A stretch of DNA of 64,000 nt from Sweltsa coloradensis (GCA_024449915.1 JAMZAV010000445.1:806001-870000); one strand, 5' to 3'. Positions 11,937 to 25,928 are shown, counted from the stretch's first letter. Numbers and translations are program-made. The notes: generated by a model from the letters alone, not told the origin.

Positions 11937-12156
11937 ATGCATCACTTTTCCATCAGTCCGTCTGTGCGTGTGTCACGTCTCGCAATAAAAACAGAACGAG
12001 ACTTCCGACTGACAAACGTTTTTTTGTTGAGACTGTCCTTCAACAAGGATGATACAGAACGTTTAGGTTCTGGTTTCGGTGACTGTGAGTCTGGTGGTGG
12101 GGGGGGGGGGTAGGAGGGGGGGGGGGGGTAGGATAGGACCCGGCGCCTCCACCAAA
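11937..12156 (-). repeat. Dispersed repeat ending in poly-G plus motif, copy 2
   Basis: ATGCATCACTTTTCCATCAG, CCGTCTGTGCGTGTGTCACG and a GATGATACAGA block precede two long G runs (about 12097-12109 and 12115-12128) and the motif CCCGGCGCCTCCACCAAA at 12139-12156. The order matches the copy at 9.93 kb, and the right end is the same motif. Confidence 0.65.
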
Positions 12157-12367
12157 TATATTTCAACACTGAAAACTAACATGAGCATTTTAGATTTTAT
12201 GTCAACATTTTTAAATAATGTCAAGCTTCGATCCCCGTTTCGGTTACTCACTCGTATATGTAAATCTAAACTATGCTGTAGGTCTGATCATAGCAGTGCT
12301 CTTAAAAATGATTTTTTTTAATGATGAATTAATATTACACACATTTTTAGTATTTTGCCAAGCTATG

Positions 12368-12490
12368 GTGCCCAGCACTGGTCTAGACTAGACACTGTGT
12401 GCCCACCCCTGGTCTAGACTAGACACTGTATGCCCACCCCTGGTCTAGACTAGACACTGTGTGCCCACCCCTGGTCTAGACTAGACACTG
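12368..12490. repeat. 31-bp minisatellite, four units
   Basis: GGTCTAGACTAGACACTGTG plus a CCCACCCCT tail is repeated with a 31-bp period (starts 12380, 12411 and so on). Units are nearly identical. Confidence 0.95.
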
Positions 12491-12689
12491 CGGGCTATCC
12501 ACCAGAGAGTGACGTAGTCTACATGCACAGACTGCGCCGACTACAATGGTTATTACACTGAGGGCCACCAGTAATTCAGGAGGCGGATCTAACCTTGGGA
12601 GATAGAGAATGCAACAAATTGAGTTGCACTATTTTTGCAAAGCACTTCAACGTCAGTGGTCAGATACGAATGATTGCATATCGATTACT

Positions 12690-12846
<157 letters not shown>

Positions 12847-15800
12847 GTGCTATGAGGGTCACCATGCGAGCAGACAGATTGAGTAACACTTGGAAAAGAT
12901 GTTTTAGGCTCAGTTACAATTTGATTCAAGGCGCGAGTGAGTGAGTGAGTGAGACAACCGATGCAGACTGGTTGAACCCACACTTTTCAATCATCAGACT
13001 CATGATATCATCGGCAGGTAGTTTGTGGTGGAAATCAAACGCGATTTTCGTTTTTTCTCATGCCCCACAGCGGTAAATTGGCGGTGAACATAATTTATAA
13101 AATCTAGTTTATAACTGCATGTGCATTTCCCCCCACCCCAGAAATAAATTTGAGAAATTTTGAGTGGTAGTAAGTAACAAAGTTACAAACCATAGCTTTC
13201 GGTTTGTGCTGCCATCTTGAAAATACAGCTGATCGAACCGTAAGGCCAAGCTTTAGTTAGACTATGCACGATCTGCTTCCGGTTTAGAGTGTCATGGAGG
13301 TCAATCGGGTTACGTCACAACCTCTGAACGAGTATCCGAGTTTGGGCCGTCGAGCCATCCATATCTTCGCTGAAACTCCGCTAGGAGATACCTTGGATAC
13401 ACCCTTAACAGCATGCACGTTTGGTCCATACTGTTTGGATCATAGATATATATATAGTACACCATCTATATCTATGTATTCATGTCACCGGTATTAATTA
13501 AAATGACACAGACAAAGTACGTTTCTATTGTTAGATAGGCCTATCAATCCACTTCAACCATCTTGGAAGTTTAGCTTATTATCCATTACCACTTATCATT
13601 AGGGAGCTGTTTCTGGTATCAGCTTAGAATCTAGGTGGGATGTAGGGCCTATGCTATCGCCGACAAGCGAAGTATGCGAGCTGGTTTCCATAAATAAGAA
13701 ATTAATATGTAAATTAATCTATTTTAATTAATTATACCATTATGCGGCTTTTGGTTGCCTACTGTTACTAAAATTGAGTTCCTAATCAGTAAGTAAGAAA
13801 TGATATTCAATTCTTTGAATGACTTATGAAATACTAATAGTTTTGTTTTGTTTTAGAATTTTCGAAAAAGAATATTCGACGACGACGCAATGAAAATCTG
13901 TCAACAAGATTCGGCCAATGGGAGTTGTGCGGCCTACGTCATACGAGTAAGTCCCCCCCCCCCAACCCCCGCGACAAATGAATCCCCTATTTTAATTGGT
14001 TATTGGCGAAGGAGTCTGGATTCGAAACATTTATACACGGTCACGTTTCCATCACGTGACAGATCAGATTCTGGTTTCCAGGAAGAAAACACCCACTGAA
14101 TAAACGTCTTTCTTCCTAGAAAGACGGGAATAAAATTTACTTCCGAATCGAGATTTGCTGTTGCTTGAAATGATTGGACACAAATCATGTAAAACATGAG
14201 AGACGTCTCGTAGAGGCCTAACATAGTTAATAAGATCCAGGTTCTCTAGTCTCGTAGAGGTCGGGTCGAGTGGACGAGCAACATACAGTATAACCAAGTC
14301 TAGGGGGTCAGTCCAAGCGCGAACAGATTGGAATGACCCGGGAACAGTTTACGGTTCAAATGCGGAATTACAAAAAAATAAATTAACAAAAAAGGGAAAG
14401 ATTCTTATCACAAAAAGTATAAGATCATGGCAGTATACGCACCCGGGGAAGGGGGGGGGGGCAGGATAGAAGTGTCTGGCGCACCTCGTTCGTAATGGGA
14501 TGCCTCTATGGGCAAGTAGTCTAGTCAAAGTTGGTTGTCATCTGTGCCTGTTGTTTACCGAAGACATCAGGGAGAAAACAGAGGCCTTTTCGTGGTAGAT
14601 ACATTGTCAAAATACCCACCTATATAATGATAAAAGAGATGATTTCTTACATTGTTTAAGTTAAATAAATTCAAATGAAAAAGTTCATTTTTCCATAAAA
14701 AAAGTTCAACTAAGGATTAATTTTTAAATAAAGTCAAGGGGGTGTTGTGACATATTGCGCTTGATCAACCCAACGGTGTCTAAATACGCCGACAATAAGC
14801 CACGTGTGTTGGCGTTACACGAACTAGTAGTTGTGTGTGTGGGGGGGGGGGGGCGGACATGACGAAATATCTCGAGAAACGCAATAAGTTATTGTTTGAA
14901 AAACAGCTAACGCGACGCGCGGTGTTCGCGAGTATTTCAATAATGAATTTGCTCAGAGGCGCAATTCTAAAGCCTTTTAATGGCGTTACACACAATTGAA
15001 TCGACTGCATAATGAAGGCTTTAAATCAAAACCCTGGGATTGCAAGTGTATACCAACCAACCAACCCGCACAGACGACGACGACAAAAGAGGAAGGTTTT
15101 CAAAGAAACCCAGGGAAATATTCCACCCACGCGCATAGCGACATTTAGCCCTTGTGCTCGCGGAGAAAGTCACACGACCGCAGTTTTTCATTTCACTCAC
15201 AATCTCGAACCGCTCACTTGTACAACGCGATCTGCAAAGCTGCAGTATGCGGTTCAACGGTATATTTAATTTACACATCTAATGTATTCATTTATTTATA
15301 TTATTCACGTCACATACAATATGATTTTTTGAAATGCATTGCATTTCCAAAATTTATAAAGAACACGAATTATCATAATATTTGTTATTATCTTTTGTCA
15401 AATTCTAGAACATGCATTTTATCTAGTCTTAATTTGTCGACTTTTGTAAGTTATGAGAACGTGGATTGTGTAACAAGGGAGGTAGTGGCCTTGGTTGATA
15501 AAACCATACATTTATAATAAAAAAATTAAGTTGTTGTTGTGATTACATCACTCATTAGTCGCCTGATTCAGCGTAGTTGGTAAAAGAAGGGAGGTCATTC
15601 CAATCTTCGTCCCGGCAGGGGTGTAGGGTAATAGCGTGGACTATAGGGGGGATTCGGGAAACTACTTAATTTCGTCTATTCCTGACAACTTGGGAACTTC
15701 GAAATGATTCGCAGAAAACGATGAAAGAGGAAATTAATAAACATTTCAAATTGATATTGTAATTAACTGATTGTTAACAAACAAGTCCGAAGAAAGATTA

Positions 15801-16060
15801 AGTTCTCTTCTGTGGCGCTTGACTCCGTAACACCGAACGCAGGTCTGGTAAGAGACGAATATAGTCGGGCGCGGACATCATCCAGACAAACAGCCCATCA
15901 CATCACGACAAACATTAACTTTTATTTCGTCTATCGCGGATAGAAGAGAGTCCACACTATCTATTTTATGTTCCTGTTATTTCTACGGACGAGGACAAGA
16001 CTACGAGGTCGGCGATATTGTCAGACATTCAGAAGAGCGATGACGAATCAGAGGGGGTGG
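12847..16060. other. Non-coding
   Basis: AT-rich sequence with G or C runs at about 13947, 14451 and 14841. Short open frames lack splice or composition support. No RNA gene or transposon end was identified. Confidence 0.4.
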
Positions 16061-16066
16061 ATTATA

Positions 16067-16190
16067 TCGCAGCAAGTGCAAGTTACACTGTCTTGGTGGA
16101 GGTGCCGGTCCAGACTTAGGGGTGGATTCTGTCGCACATTATATCGCAGCAAGTTACACTGTTTTGGTGGAGGTGCCGGTCCAGACTTAG
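16067..16190 (+). repeat. 71-bp direct duplication carrying two copies of the motif
   Basis: ATTATATCGCAGCAAG, TTACACTGT and TTGGTGGAGGTGCCGGTCCA are followed by GACTTAG and occur twice, with motif copies at 16092-16108 and 16163-16179. The first unit has an extra piece after the second block. Confidence 0.85.
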
Positions 16191-19100
16191 CACTAGTTAT
16201 AAGTTATTACCGTTTCATATCCCAATTTATATACGTTCGGCTGTAGATAGTTTCAGGTTTGGTTCAAAATTGTATAGAAGTTCAAAGTTTGATGGACAAC
16301 CCACCCCTCTGAAGGTTGGAGATCGATTCGAAACAACCCTAAACAAACTAAAGCAAGCCTCCTATGCTATCCAGACCTAGACTCAGGCACCCTACGTTGA
16401 GTTTTTAATGTTAGTAGACAGGGAGATATGTACGGTAAATAAGATTTGCAGAAAGTAGTAAAATGTGAACGTGTTGTATCGACGAAAAAAGTTAAAATGG
16501 ATAATTGGTGATAAAAAACAAACATCGTCACGCAAATTCTTCTGATGCTGTATACATTTATTTATATTATTTTCATTATGTAAAATATTTTTCGACGAAG
16601 AGTTAATTATCCCAATGATAATAAAGATAGCTGTACGCATTACACAGCAAAATAGCGTGTGATTGTACGCTTTTGTTTGTAATCGTCAAAATGCGGATGA
16701 ATCGAGACTAGAAAGAAATAAACAATGTTGGTATAATAGAAATGTTGATAAATTCTACAGTAAGAGATAAGAGTTTCAATGAAACAAAACAGTGGAGTTA
16801 TATTCGAAGTTGACTTATTTCAGCGAAACGAAACGACAGAATATTATGAAAACACCTCCGCAATGGAACGAGAAAAGCTTGCGTAGATAGGATGTTGATA
16901 AACTCAGCAGAATAACCAAGATATCATAAAAGGAAATCAAGAGAAACACAAAGTTTTGACAAGACCATGGCAACAAGCAAGATCCTATTCATATTCCCTG
17001 ATTCCAAACAAACGATAAAATATTAAAACAAGTGGGGAACATTCGAAACGATTCGCAGAAGAGAGAGAGAGAGAGAGAGAGATGAGAGAAGAGAAGAACG
17101 AGAAGAGAGAGAGAGATGGATCTTAGTACAAGAAACAGATCAAATATCATTGATACAGCCCCCTCACATCCTCCCACAACTCTCTACCCCAGAGAGTTTC
17201 TCTGTACTCTCCAGGTGCTCGATCTGATCTTCGTGAAACCCAGCTAAATGAAAGACGAGCTCCAAGACGTGGGAGCGAGGCTTTACTACTTCTGAGCTAT
17301 CAGTGAGGGGGGGGGGGGTCCGGCTAAAGTCTTCTTGTTTATTCTAGTAGTATAATTTGTTGAAACTTTTGTTATATAAAACATCAAGAACATTTTGCAA
17401 CAGAGCATTCGGCTCCGCAAGTGTAAATAATAGAAACTGTAATATCACAAATATATTATTTAAAATACATTGTAATATAATGTATAAATAAGACAAAAAA
17501 ATGAAATAGTCACAGAGTGTGGTACATGCAAAATAAATAATTTTACCCCTAGTTTTTATTAGCCAAAGAGAGTATAAATTTGTGATCTTACCCAAGATAA
17601 TCTATTCTATTAATATTGTAAGTGCGGTGTGGGTGTGAGAACGTGATTGCAGGTACCGTATCGGCTGATGAAGTGTTAGCCATGCAGCGAAACATCGCGC
17701 GGAAGTGTTCTAGCCTAAACAACGCAAGACTCACGTCATAGGGCAGACGGCGGCGTCCGATAGCAGACACGACAGCAGAATAAAACGATGACTAACAATA
17801 ACACATTCTTTACGTTCACGTCATAGCTGCAAGTGCATTTCTCAAGCAACAAATACGAAATTTGTTACAGCCATGTAAAATTTCCAACTGTTTACGGGAA
17901 TCATGAAACATTTTCAAGGAAAAATCGGGTTTTATGATAATATTGTGTTCACAAAATTTATTTCAAAATCAAAATCTATTTCTTCTAATTTTTCGTACAA
18001 TGAAAAATAAAGTTATCACGAATCAATTCATTTAAAAAATATTATTTATAATATTTCGTGAATATTCGTGGTTTTAGATACAACGAGAAACGAAGGTGTT
18101 TACTGAGAATAACACTAAACATTTAGCTGAATTAATGTTTAATTAATTTAAACCCATGTGGCATCTAGCTCTGTTGACTAGGTATTTCATAACAATAATT
18201 TCCACGTATTTGTAATTAATATTTTGTATTGTGCGGTTTATTTGTATCCTATACCATGTTAATGCGAATGGACCGTAATTAATGAAATAAATCACTACAG
18301 ATGTTGTTTAGCAGACAACAGGACGGTCATCAGACATCCTCGAGACAACGTTGCGCCATGCGACGTACGACATTGTGTGTTGTGACTACGGCCGTGTTTG
18401 TTTAGCGTCCCCCGTCTCAGTCTAGCCCTCCTAGACATAGACGACACATTATCACTGTTTCAACACGTCTCTCTGTCGGCCGGAGCCGAGGAAAGACGAA
18501 CGGGGCATTTCAATGGGTTCAATAATTCTCGTCAACAAACATTCCAACTGCATTTCAAAATAGACTCACATGGAGTGAAGGAGTGAAAAGAAATACTATT
18601 TCGACAACGTGTTAGCAATCAAAGCAATACACAATACCTTTCGAAATGCTTGAATTTTGAAGAAAAAAAAGGTTTAACGTATTTTGATTTTTTGTAAACT
18701 TCTTTTAATTTTATTTTAAATTAAAAAAATAATCAAACTCATTGAGATGATAAAATTCAGTAATTATTTAATAAAAATATGTACCTAATAATAAGTAAAA
18801 ATATGTAATAATTAGTAAAATAATTTCGTTTATATTTATATCGAGGGGGGGGGGGCAATTGTTCATCAATGGAGGTTTGTGCTGATTTCGAATGATACAG
18901 AACATAATGACAACAATGTGATAATTTCGTTTCTTTATTTCGTGTCTAGATAGTCCTAGGTAACGTGAGAATGAGATGCATGTGCCAGGATAGAGGTGTG
19001 TCTACCCCTATCGGTATGCAGTCGGGTGGGGTGCTGTGAAAGTAAGAGTGACGAGCGAACTGCACTCCCCCCCCCATCCCCTCCCCTACCGCCCCCCAAA

Positions 19101-19203
19101 GATTACTCAACAACTCCCAGACGGAATCCTTATAAAAAAGCAACAAAAATAAATCCGTGCCAAATAAATTCCATCGAGAATAGAAATAAATCGTCCGGCC
19201 TTC
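16191..19203. other. Non-coding, with one GA tract
   Basis: Includes a (GA)n tract at 17058-17116 and G runs near 17308 and 18845. The rest is AT-rich with no supported exon, RNA gene or element. Confidence 0.4.
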
Positions 19204-19211
19204 TCTATTCG

Positions 19212-19262
19212 AGTCACGTGACTGTCGTGTGACGTCACTGGGCTAGACATGACGTCACGTGA
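19212..19262. promoter_or_regulatory. Cluster of two CRE palindromes and two E boxes
   Basis: Within about 50 bp there are CACGTG (19215-19220), TGACGTCA (19230-19237), TGACGTCA (19250-19257) and an overlapping CACGTG (19256-19261). These are the consensus sites of CREB/ATF bZIP and bHLH factors. Position and spacing suggest a cis-regulatory element, but no transcription start is evident. Function is inferred from motifs only. Confidence 0.35.
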
Positions 19263-20299
19263 GAGACACGCAGCTGGCGGGGCCGAGGTTCGACTCCCCT
19301 CCAAGACACCGGCTAGACGTGGGGGGCGATTTGTACGACGATTCATAACGTGGGCAAATTTAATATTTGTCACTATTAAAGATACAGCAAAATTCCATAA
19401 ATCTTTAATCAAATACATATCCTACATCAATTAAAAAAAAGACAAGGCATGATTTAAATTCGAATGTACATATGCTCAAATTGCATGTAGGTTTCTTGTG
19501 AACGAGTGTACACATTATTAAAAAATAATAATGTCAGTCTCGGAGACTACAAAACAAGAAAATAAATCATAATCGTTTGTAAAGGGTATATTTAAAAGAA
19601 ATAAAAACTTTTATGAAAACAATTCTGAGGAAAACCTTCAGACACACCGAAAATAAAAGTCTGGCCTGCTACATTTACCCCCCAAAGCTTCTTCCCCTAG
19701 CCCTACTAGGCCCGCACGTGTAACCAGTAGCCGTGCAGTGCACTCCAACTTCAAGTCATCCATGCAGCCACCTGCATGCGCGCGCACCTGCACCCAGACA
19801 GACAACAATCAACCTGCACACACACGCTCACGCTCCCAGCCCAGTCTAGACTAGACTAGGCTGACATTTACAAGGCTTCCTTCCATTCGACAGACAGAAT
19901 TAATTAACAATTTAATTTAGGGTCGTCGGCCGTCCGTGTCAGCCTTCGGGGCCACCGCCGTAAACAAGTAGCCTACTCCCGGCCTAGTTGCACGGCCGCA
20001 TGACGTCACTCGGAGTCTGGCAACGTGCTAATCGAGACGAGCATGGACTATTACATTCGACCTTGGCCACAACTATGGCACGACGACTAGAGAAAGGTGG
20101 AACTTTGTGAATACATTTATTGCATGCATCCTACAAACATTTCAGTTTTCTAGCTAACAATTGCGTTATCTTCAATCCGCTGCGAAATTAATTGTGAGCC
20201 ACATTGGTCTTCTCGTTGGCATTTACCTTAACTTTTATTAAAAGCTTTACAATGTGTTTATACTTAAAAATTATTCGTAAATAGAGCTAGCGTATGTAA
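19263..20299. other. Non-coding
   Basis: Moderately GC-rich at 19.26-19.33 and 19.7-20.05 kb, including another TGACGTCA at 20001-20008. No gene was recognised. Confidence 0.4.
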
Positions 20300-20505
20300 G
20301 TAGACTAAAACGTTCGTTGAGAGTTCTAGACGTTACTTAAAGAGACTACAACGTTCGTGAAGAGTTCTAGACGTTACTTAAAGAGACTAAAACGTTCGTT
20401 AAAGATTTCTAGACGATACTTCAAGAGACAACGTTCGTTAAGAGTCATTGACATTGACTATTGATATCAAAAATTGAGAACATAATAGTAGTAGTAGTAG
20501 TAGTA
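20300..20505. repeat. 41-bp satellite, locus 2, with adjoining (GTA)n
   Basis: About 3.5 units of the repeat seen at 5.94-6.32 kb (AACGTTCGTTGAGAGTTCTA, then GACGTTACTTAAAGAGACTA). A short (GTA)n run follows at 20485-20505. Confidence 0.9.
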
Positions 20506-22182
20506 AGTTTCGTCTGTTGAATATTTCTCGATTATTTAAATCTCAAATTAACAGTTAATTGTTGTCCCAACACTTAATGTTGTTCGGGTTTGTTTGATAG
20601 GTTTGAGTCGTCAGTGAGTTAGAGACGCTGCCTCAAGTTCTTGTCCCAGGGCAGTTGCAACTTACGACGTTCAGCGCTTCTTAATTGACCAAAGTTAACC
20701 GTATAATTGATTCCAGCGCCTCATGAGGGGTTTAACATGGGGGGTAGCTCGTATCTACCGCCATCTCGGTAACAATGTCAAGAATGATTTTTTTTAAGGA
20801 CAACACATTTATTTGAGAATGCAGTTAAATTTAAAAAAAGACAATCGAAGAGGTATCGAAATTTGACATGTTTGATATTATGTCTTACCCATATTCCTTA
20901 TCCATATTCCATATTCCACACTTACATTTGCGGTGTACGTTTCTATTAAAAACAGTCAAAACTAATTAAATAACGCGACTGCACCGTACTTTTGGGAGGA
21001 AGGGCTTTTATTGGATTAACTTTTGTAAAATAAAGCCTACTTGCAATAAAATAAAACATCAATAACAAATAATAAGATGTATGATTAATGTGTTGCAAAA
21101 TGGATATTAGAAGAGAGAATTACAAAAAAAATAATATGTACATCGAGATATTGAACTAAACAAGGTGGATGGATAATGAAATTAAGTGGTGTGAAGAGTA
21201 AGACTTAGGAGTGACGTATATGAGTGTTTAGAACGGATAGGAGTGTCCGGTGGAGATTGTTGCTCAATGAGACTACCTCTATCGATACAAGTACATCCTT
21301 CGTCACGACTCTTGTGTCCACAGTGGAGAAGTCATTACTTATCTTAGCGACGCCTAATTCATCTCCTCCAAACAAACCCGTAGATCATGCATACTCTCAT
21401 ACGCTACGCCCTCACAGACACTCTATTAGTGCAGCTCGTGATGACTTGTACGTTCAACCTGTCTGTGTCTGCGATTGAAGGTTTACTACTTTCATCCGAG
21501 GCACACTGTATGTATGCAACACGATGCACACCTGTCCCGACTGACTTCTTGTTTTACATACAATATGGCGGACAGGCGTGGTGGTTTCTGCGCATGCCTC
21601 CAGCGAGTCGGGAAGTGCATGGACGTTTGGAGCGCGCGGGTAAAAACTACGAGTTGATTTGTTAGAAATTACAAGTGTCACAGCTATCGTGGGCCTAGGA
21701 CAGGACAAACTGATTTTCTGTTCCGTGCGTTGCTTTCCCTACAGCCATAAATCATTACATGGGAATGCAACTTCGTGATTTGCTATAAAGAAGATTTTCA
21801 ACATTGTCGTACAACGGTAAGAAAACACAGTCTTGGGCCAATTTAGATGTTTTTCACCTTTTTGACAGATTCTTAAATAGGTCTACCTGAAAAGGTATTT
21901 TGTGATTATTTTCAAGAGTAACGTAAAGCATGAACTATTTGTGACTAAAATTGGCTGTGAAATTTGAAATGTATACAAATGTCTGTCTGACTCGTCTTCA
22001 GAACAGTACATCACCCATTCAATAAATCATAATGAATTTGAATTTAAATTTGTGACAGTTACCTACTCAAAAATCACAAGCTTTCAATAACGACATTCAA
22101 AATAATTCCTTCGGGTTTCCTTTTATCCACGAGGACTCACGAGACTCGCCGAGCTTTCCCGAGCAAAACCACCCACCTGATA
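20506..22182. other. Non-coding
   Basis: No supported exon. Frames around 21.2-21.7 kb overlap one another in several phases and have no splice pair. No RNA gene or mobile element was recognised. Confidence 0.4.
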
Positions 22183-22312
22183 TCGAACCAGGGACCCTGA
22201 TTCAAAATTCCACCCTCAAGACAGGTATGAACTATCCACAACCAGGGACCCTGGGTGCCAGACATCCTGGTTCAAGATTCCACTCTCAAGACAGGCACGA
22301 ATTTTATCCACA
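22183..22312. repeat. 70-bp direct duplication
   Basis: TTCAARATTCCAYYCTCAAG followed by ACAGG occurs at 22201 and 22271, each preceded by a copy of AACCAGGGACCCTG. ATCGAACCAGGG at the left edge resembles an inverted pol III B box, so it may derive from a SINE. Confidence 0.6.
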
Positions 22313-23950
22313 TAAACATGCAACTTTTATAACAACACGGAATTGCATATAATACGACAGGCCAATTTGTAGATTAATAGTTATATTGCACGTATAATAT
22401 CGTGTAAGATTAAGGCATTTATTACACTCAATTACTCCTACACTTTTTTCCTCAACATCCAGACACAACATGATAAATATTCATGCCGTTATTAATATAT
22501 CTACACGGTCGTAAAGAGAAATGATGGAACTCGGCGCATGCGCATACGATGCTACACGCGAAGCCTGCTTGCGTGCATGACGAGACGAGACAAGAAATGA
22601 GTTGTAAAAATTAAATATAAATAAAACAATAAATAATCGTCTACATATAAGAGGTCATCGATGCAATAAGGTTGTCTGCAAAGGATATGATAATCCCAAG
22701 GCCTGGCAAAGTGCATCGGTGCACATGCGATGCTTGGTGCAACTACGTGCAGGCAGGCTCGCTCGCATGTGGAAATACAAGCCACACTACATGGTTTTTT
22801 TCTCATACAAGGCAACACTTTTGCGACTAGGCTTTCGTATGTTGCAACGCTCAGCTATGACTAATGGGAGAGGATGTCTGAACGATGTTTCGCAAGGTGA
22901 AGTGAACGAGCGGAGCGTTCCACGCGACTCGAGGCAAAACTAAATAGTACATAGGTGTTGCTTTTTCATATCCCAAAACAACTGGGATAAAGTTTACTAT
23001 AACGACGGAAGAATGATTTTAGTTGGTCTACCTCTTGACTTCCTCCTACCGCCTACCTCTCTCAGACATTCCCTCTTTGTACGGCCACCTCAATAACTCA
23101 CTTTCTGAATTACTAATCTCACACGAATTTGTCAACCTCCACAAAGCCGTAACGAAACAACAACATCAAGAGAAAAGCCCGCTTTATTAGCGCCCTATAA
23201 ATTACTCCCGCGCCGCGTCGGATGGCGCGCTTCGCTCGGCTGCGCTCTTACCCCGCGCGCGACGTAATTTCACAACTCATTAAAGTTAGAAGCTGTCGCT
23301 TAGGTGACGATCAAGATTGGGTGTTACACGTGCCGTCCAGATTAATTAAACACCGCAGTCTATGATGCATTTAATCTGGCGGCCGACTAATTCAATTACA
23401 AGGGACCCACCCGGTTCGTCCCGGCCTCGGGCGGGTTCCTGCGGGTACCTCTCGGTTCGTCTCATCTCCCAGCTAACCAGCTGAAAACTCTTCCCTTGCT
23501 GTTATCACGTTTTAACAATATTTCCTAGAGTTCAATCATCAATTTGTTATCAGTAAATAATCCATCGTTTTGATTTTGTTTTGTAGGAACTTACAAAAAT
23601 TATATTTTGTACTGGTTTCTTAAATGTAACCCACAATATTTTATAAAGTGAAGCAATGAAGTGAGTAGAGGTATGTTAAATTGCAGTAATGCTAAATTTT
23701 ATTAAATAAATATATTGAAATAAGTAAATAAATAAATATATAAATAAATATATAAATAAATAAATAGAACATGTAGGGCCTACTAAAGTGTTAAAATATC
23801 TCAACGAAGACTAGATTGTATCTCCCTCGTAATTTGCTCACCAATGTTTACTTTAATTAAATGTTTATGATAACCGTATCGTTCTAGAATCAATGTACCT
23901 AGTTCATCTGATACACGGACTTTACAAGCAAGATATTTGTCAGGGCTTGT
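22313..23950. other. Non-coding, with a conserved-looking block
   Basis: 23180-23470 is unlike its flanks: GC-rich parts alternate with homeodomain-type ATTA/TAAT cores (TTAATTAAACACC, CTAATTCAATTACAAG). This could be a cis-regulatory element, but only cross-species alignment could show that. An AAATA-rich tract lies at 23703-23767. No gene was found. Confidence 0.3.
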
Positions 23951-24030
23951 GATTGGTCCTTGGTACCGACGTGGGTTGATGCGAGAGAGAGGTCGTGGGT
24001 TCGAGCACGGCCACGAGTACTTGTATAGCA
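23951..24030 (+). repeat. tRNA-like SINE fragment
   Basis: GGTCGTGGGTTCGAGCACGG (about 23991-24010) resembles a pol III B box with a T-arm-like hairpin. Upstream sequence gives only a weak A box and no cloverleaf. Confidence 0.35.
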
Positions 24031-25175
24031 AGGTGTCACCAGGGGTCGCAAGATGATGAGTATACCTTCGACCTTTCACATACCTTGACCTGACTTGTCA
24101 GTCGCATGAGGAAAGATTCACCGGATGGAGACGGTGAAGAGTACACTGGGTGTAGGAGATGGAGTACACTGTAGTACAGAATAGAGTACACTGGGTGTAG
24201 TAGTAGACGCAGACTGTAGAGTACACTATACGATTACACGACTATACTTGGTATCAGATCAAGAGACACCTAAGTTTTGACTTGTCGTCGATCATCTCAA
24301 TAAATCAGGGTTGTATTGTAAACGTAGTCCTTCTCAACGAGACAGTCGAGCAGTGAGTAGGAGAAAGTGAGCGCTCTACCGAGAATGACTGACATTGTTT
24401 GCCTGGGCAATAGTAAGGACTTTGGGATTACATATTGCCGGGGTGGAAGTGATCTGGTATAGACTGTACAAGGTATTAAATGTGGTATTTATCAGTAACG
24501 ATTGGAAATTAACAGATACAATCACTTAGATAAACAATCATTAGTATAAGAAGCAAATAATCTGAATTTTAACCAAACATTGGGTTAAAATAATTAATAA
24601 CTAAAGCTAATAATTCATTAGCGAAGATACTTGGTAAATACTTACTTAGTTTCTTAGGCCCGAGTCAAGAGAAATGTCTCTTCTTGGTGTATATCGATAG
24701 TCTAGAAGAGGGATGTTCTTATAAGACGTGTGCTCTTAGCAAACTTGTGGTCTACTCCGATAAAATATCACCCACGAAACTAGCTCGGTGAAAACCAAGC
24801 CCAACTTTTAGATTCGCAAGTCTGAAGTTGGTGCCCCGCGTCTTGCTGGGTTGGTACCGCTGATAATGTTATTATGTTGGAGCTAATTGCGATATACGGT
24901 CGCCCAAGTAATAACCGTGTTAACATTACCTGTAACGGCAGCATTGGGTACCGGCCATCGCTAAGCAGGGCTAATACTGATTTACGGGGAAACGACGGAA
25001 AATATGCTAAGGGCGCACTTTCACTCTTTCAGCTAGGTCGGGAAACCGAAAAGTATCCGACTCTGAAAATGAGCTATTATACTTAAAATAGCCACAAGCA
25101 TTATGCGATTTTTATATTTAAAAAGTAAATCAGCGTATAATTCAGAGGGGTCAACATTTAACAAAATCCAGAATT
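24031..25175. other. Non-coding
   Basis: A loose repeat of GAGTACACTGGGTGTAG occurs at about 24140-24230. The rest shows no exon, RNA or element. Confidence 0.4.
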
Positions 25176-25262
25176 TAACCAATCCAGAACGACCAGGGAT
25201 TGAACCCGGGTCTCGCACTTGCCGGACGGTTAGGTAGTTTAAATAGTGTCTTGATTGCTGGT
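25176..25262 (-). repeat. tRNA-derived SINE copy, same family as 55.36 kb
   Basis: On the minus strand GACCCGGGTTCAATCCCTGG contains a good B box. Its flanks (TTGCCGG on one side, CCAGAATTTAA on the other) match the copy at 55362-55440. No intact cloverleaf. Confidence 0.6.
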
Positions 25263-25910
25263 GCATTATTGATTGTAGAATAGGATATTATTTATGAGTT
25301 GTTGGTAGGATTCCATAGAAGTCGATCAAGACGTGATTATGTAATATTATGGCGAGTAATCATAAATGATTCTGAAAATAGAGTGAAAAGTACGAATACT
25401 TGACCCGTACGAACAGACGCGAGTGTTGTTGTTGTTGTTGTTGTTGTGTGCGTCGCAAGTAAATAAGCTCAGAGCCGAGTCAGCCGACCTAATTACTTTG
25501 CACCGAGAGAGACTATAAAGAAAACATCTTGACGAGAAAGAACGGAGGCACTGACATTACATGTCGGCGCTCGTTAGTCATGTCAACCCTGACACGACAC
25601 GTTTCATATCGACCAATCAGAAGGCCGAGTATACTCAGACATGGATTTATACAATGCATCTTGTCTCAACAGAAACAGAGGTGCCGCCTTCAACCTCCTT
25701 CATCGGCGGCTCAGCGACGGTAATCGAGAAGATTAGTGCACAATGCAAACATTTTTAACTGTAATATTTTGTTAAGTAACACTGTATTGTAGGTAACAAA
25801 TAGGTTAAACTGTGAATGCAGTTATGAGTATATATCTTGATTATCATACCTCAACTTTTTTTTTAAATAAACTTTTGGAAAATATAATCATATTTTGAAA
25901 TTTCTTCATG
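25263..25910. other. Non-coding
   Basis: Contains a (GTT)n run at 25424-25446. Two overlapping plus-strand frames at 25.53-25.76 kb have no splice support. Confidence 0.4.
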
Positions 25911-25928
25911 TTTGGTGGAGGTGCCGGG
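25911..25928 (+). repeat. Solitary copy of the motif
   Basis: TTTGGTGGAGGTGCCGGG, a perfect copy, lies about 16 bp after GAAATTTCTTC, loosely like the GAAATAAATTTCTC that precedes it in the 297-bp satellite. Confidence 0.85.
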
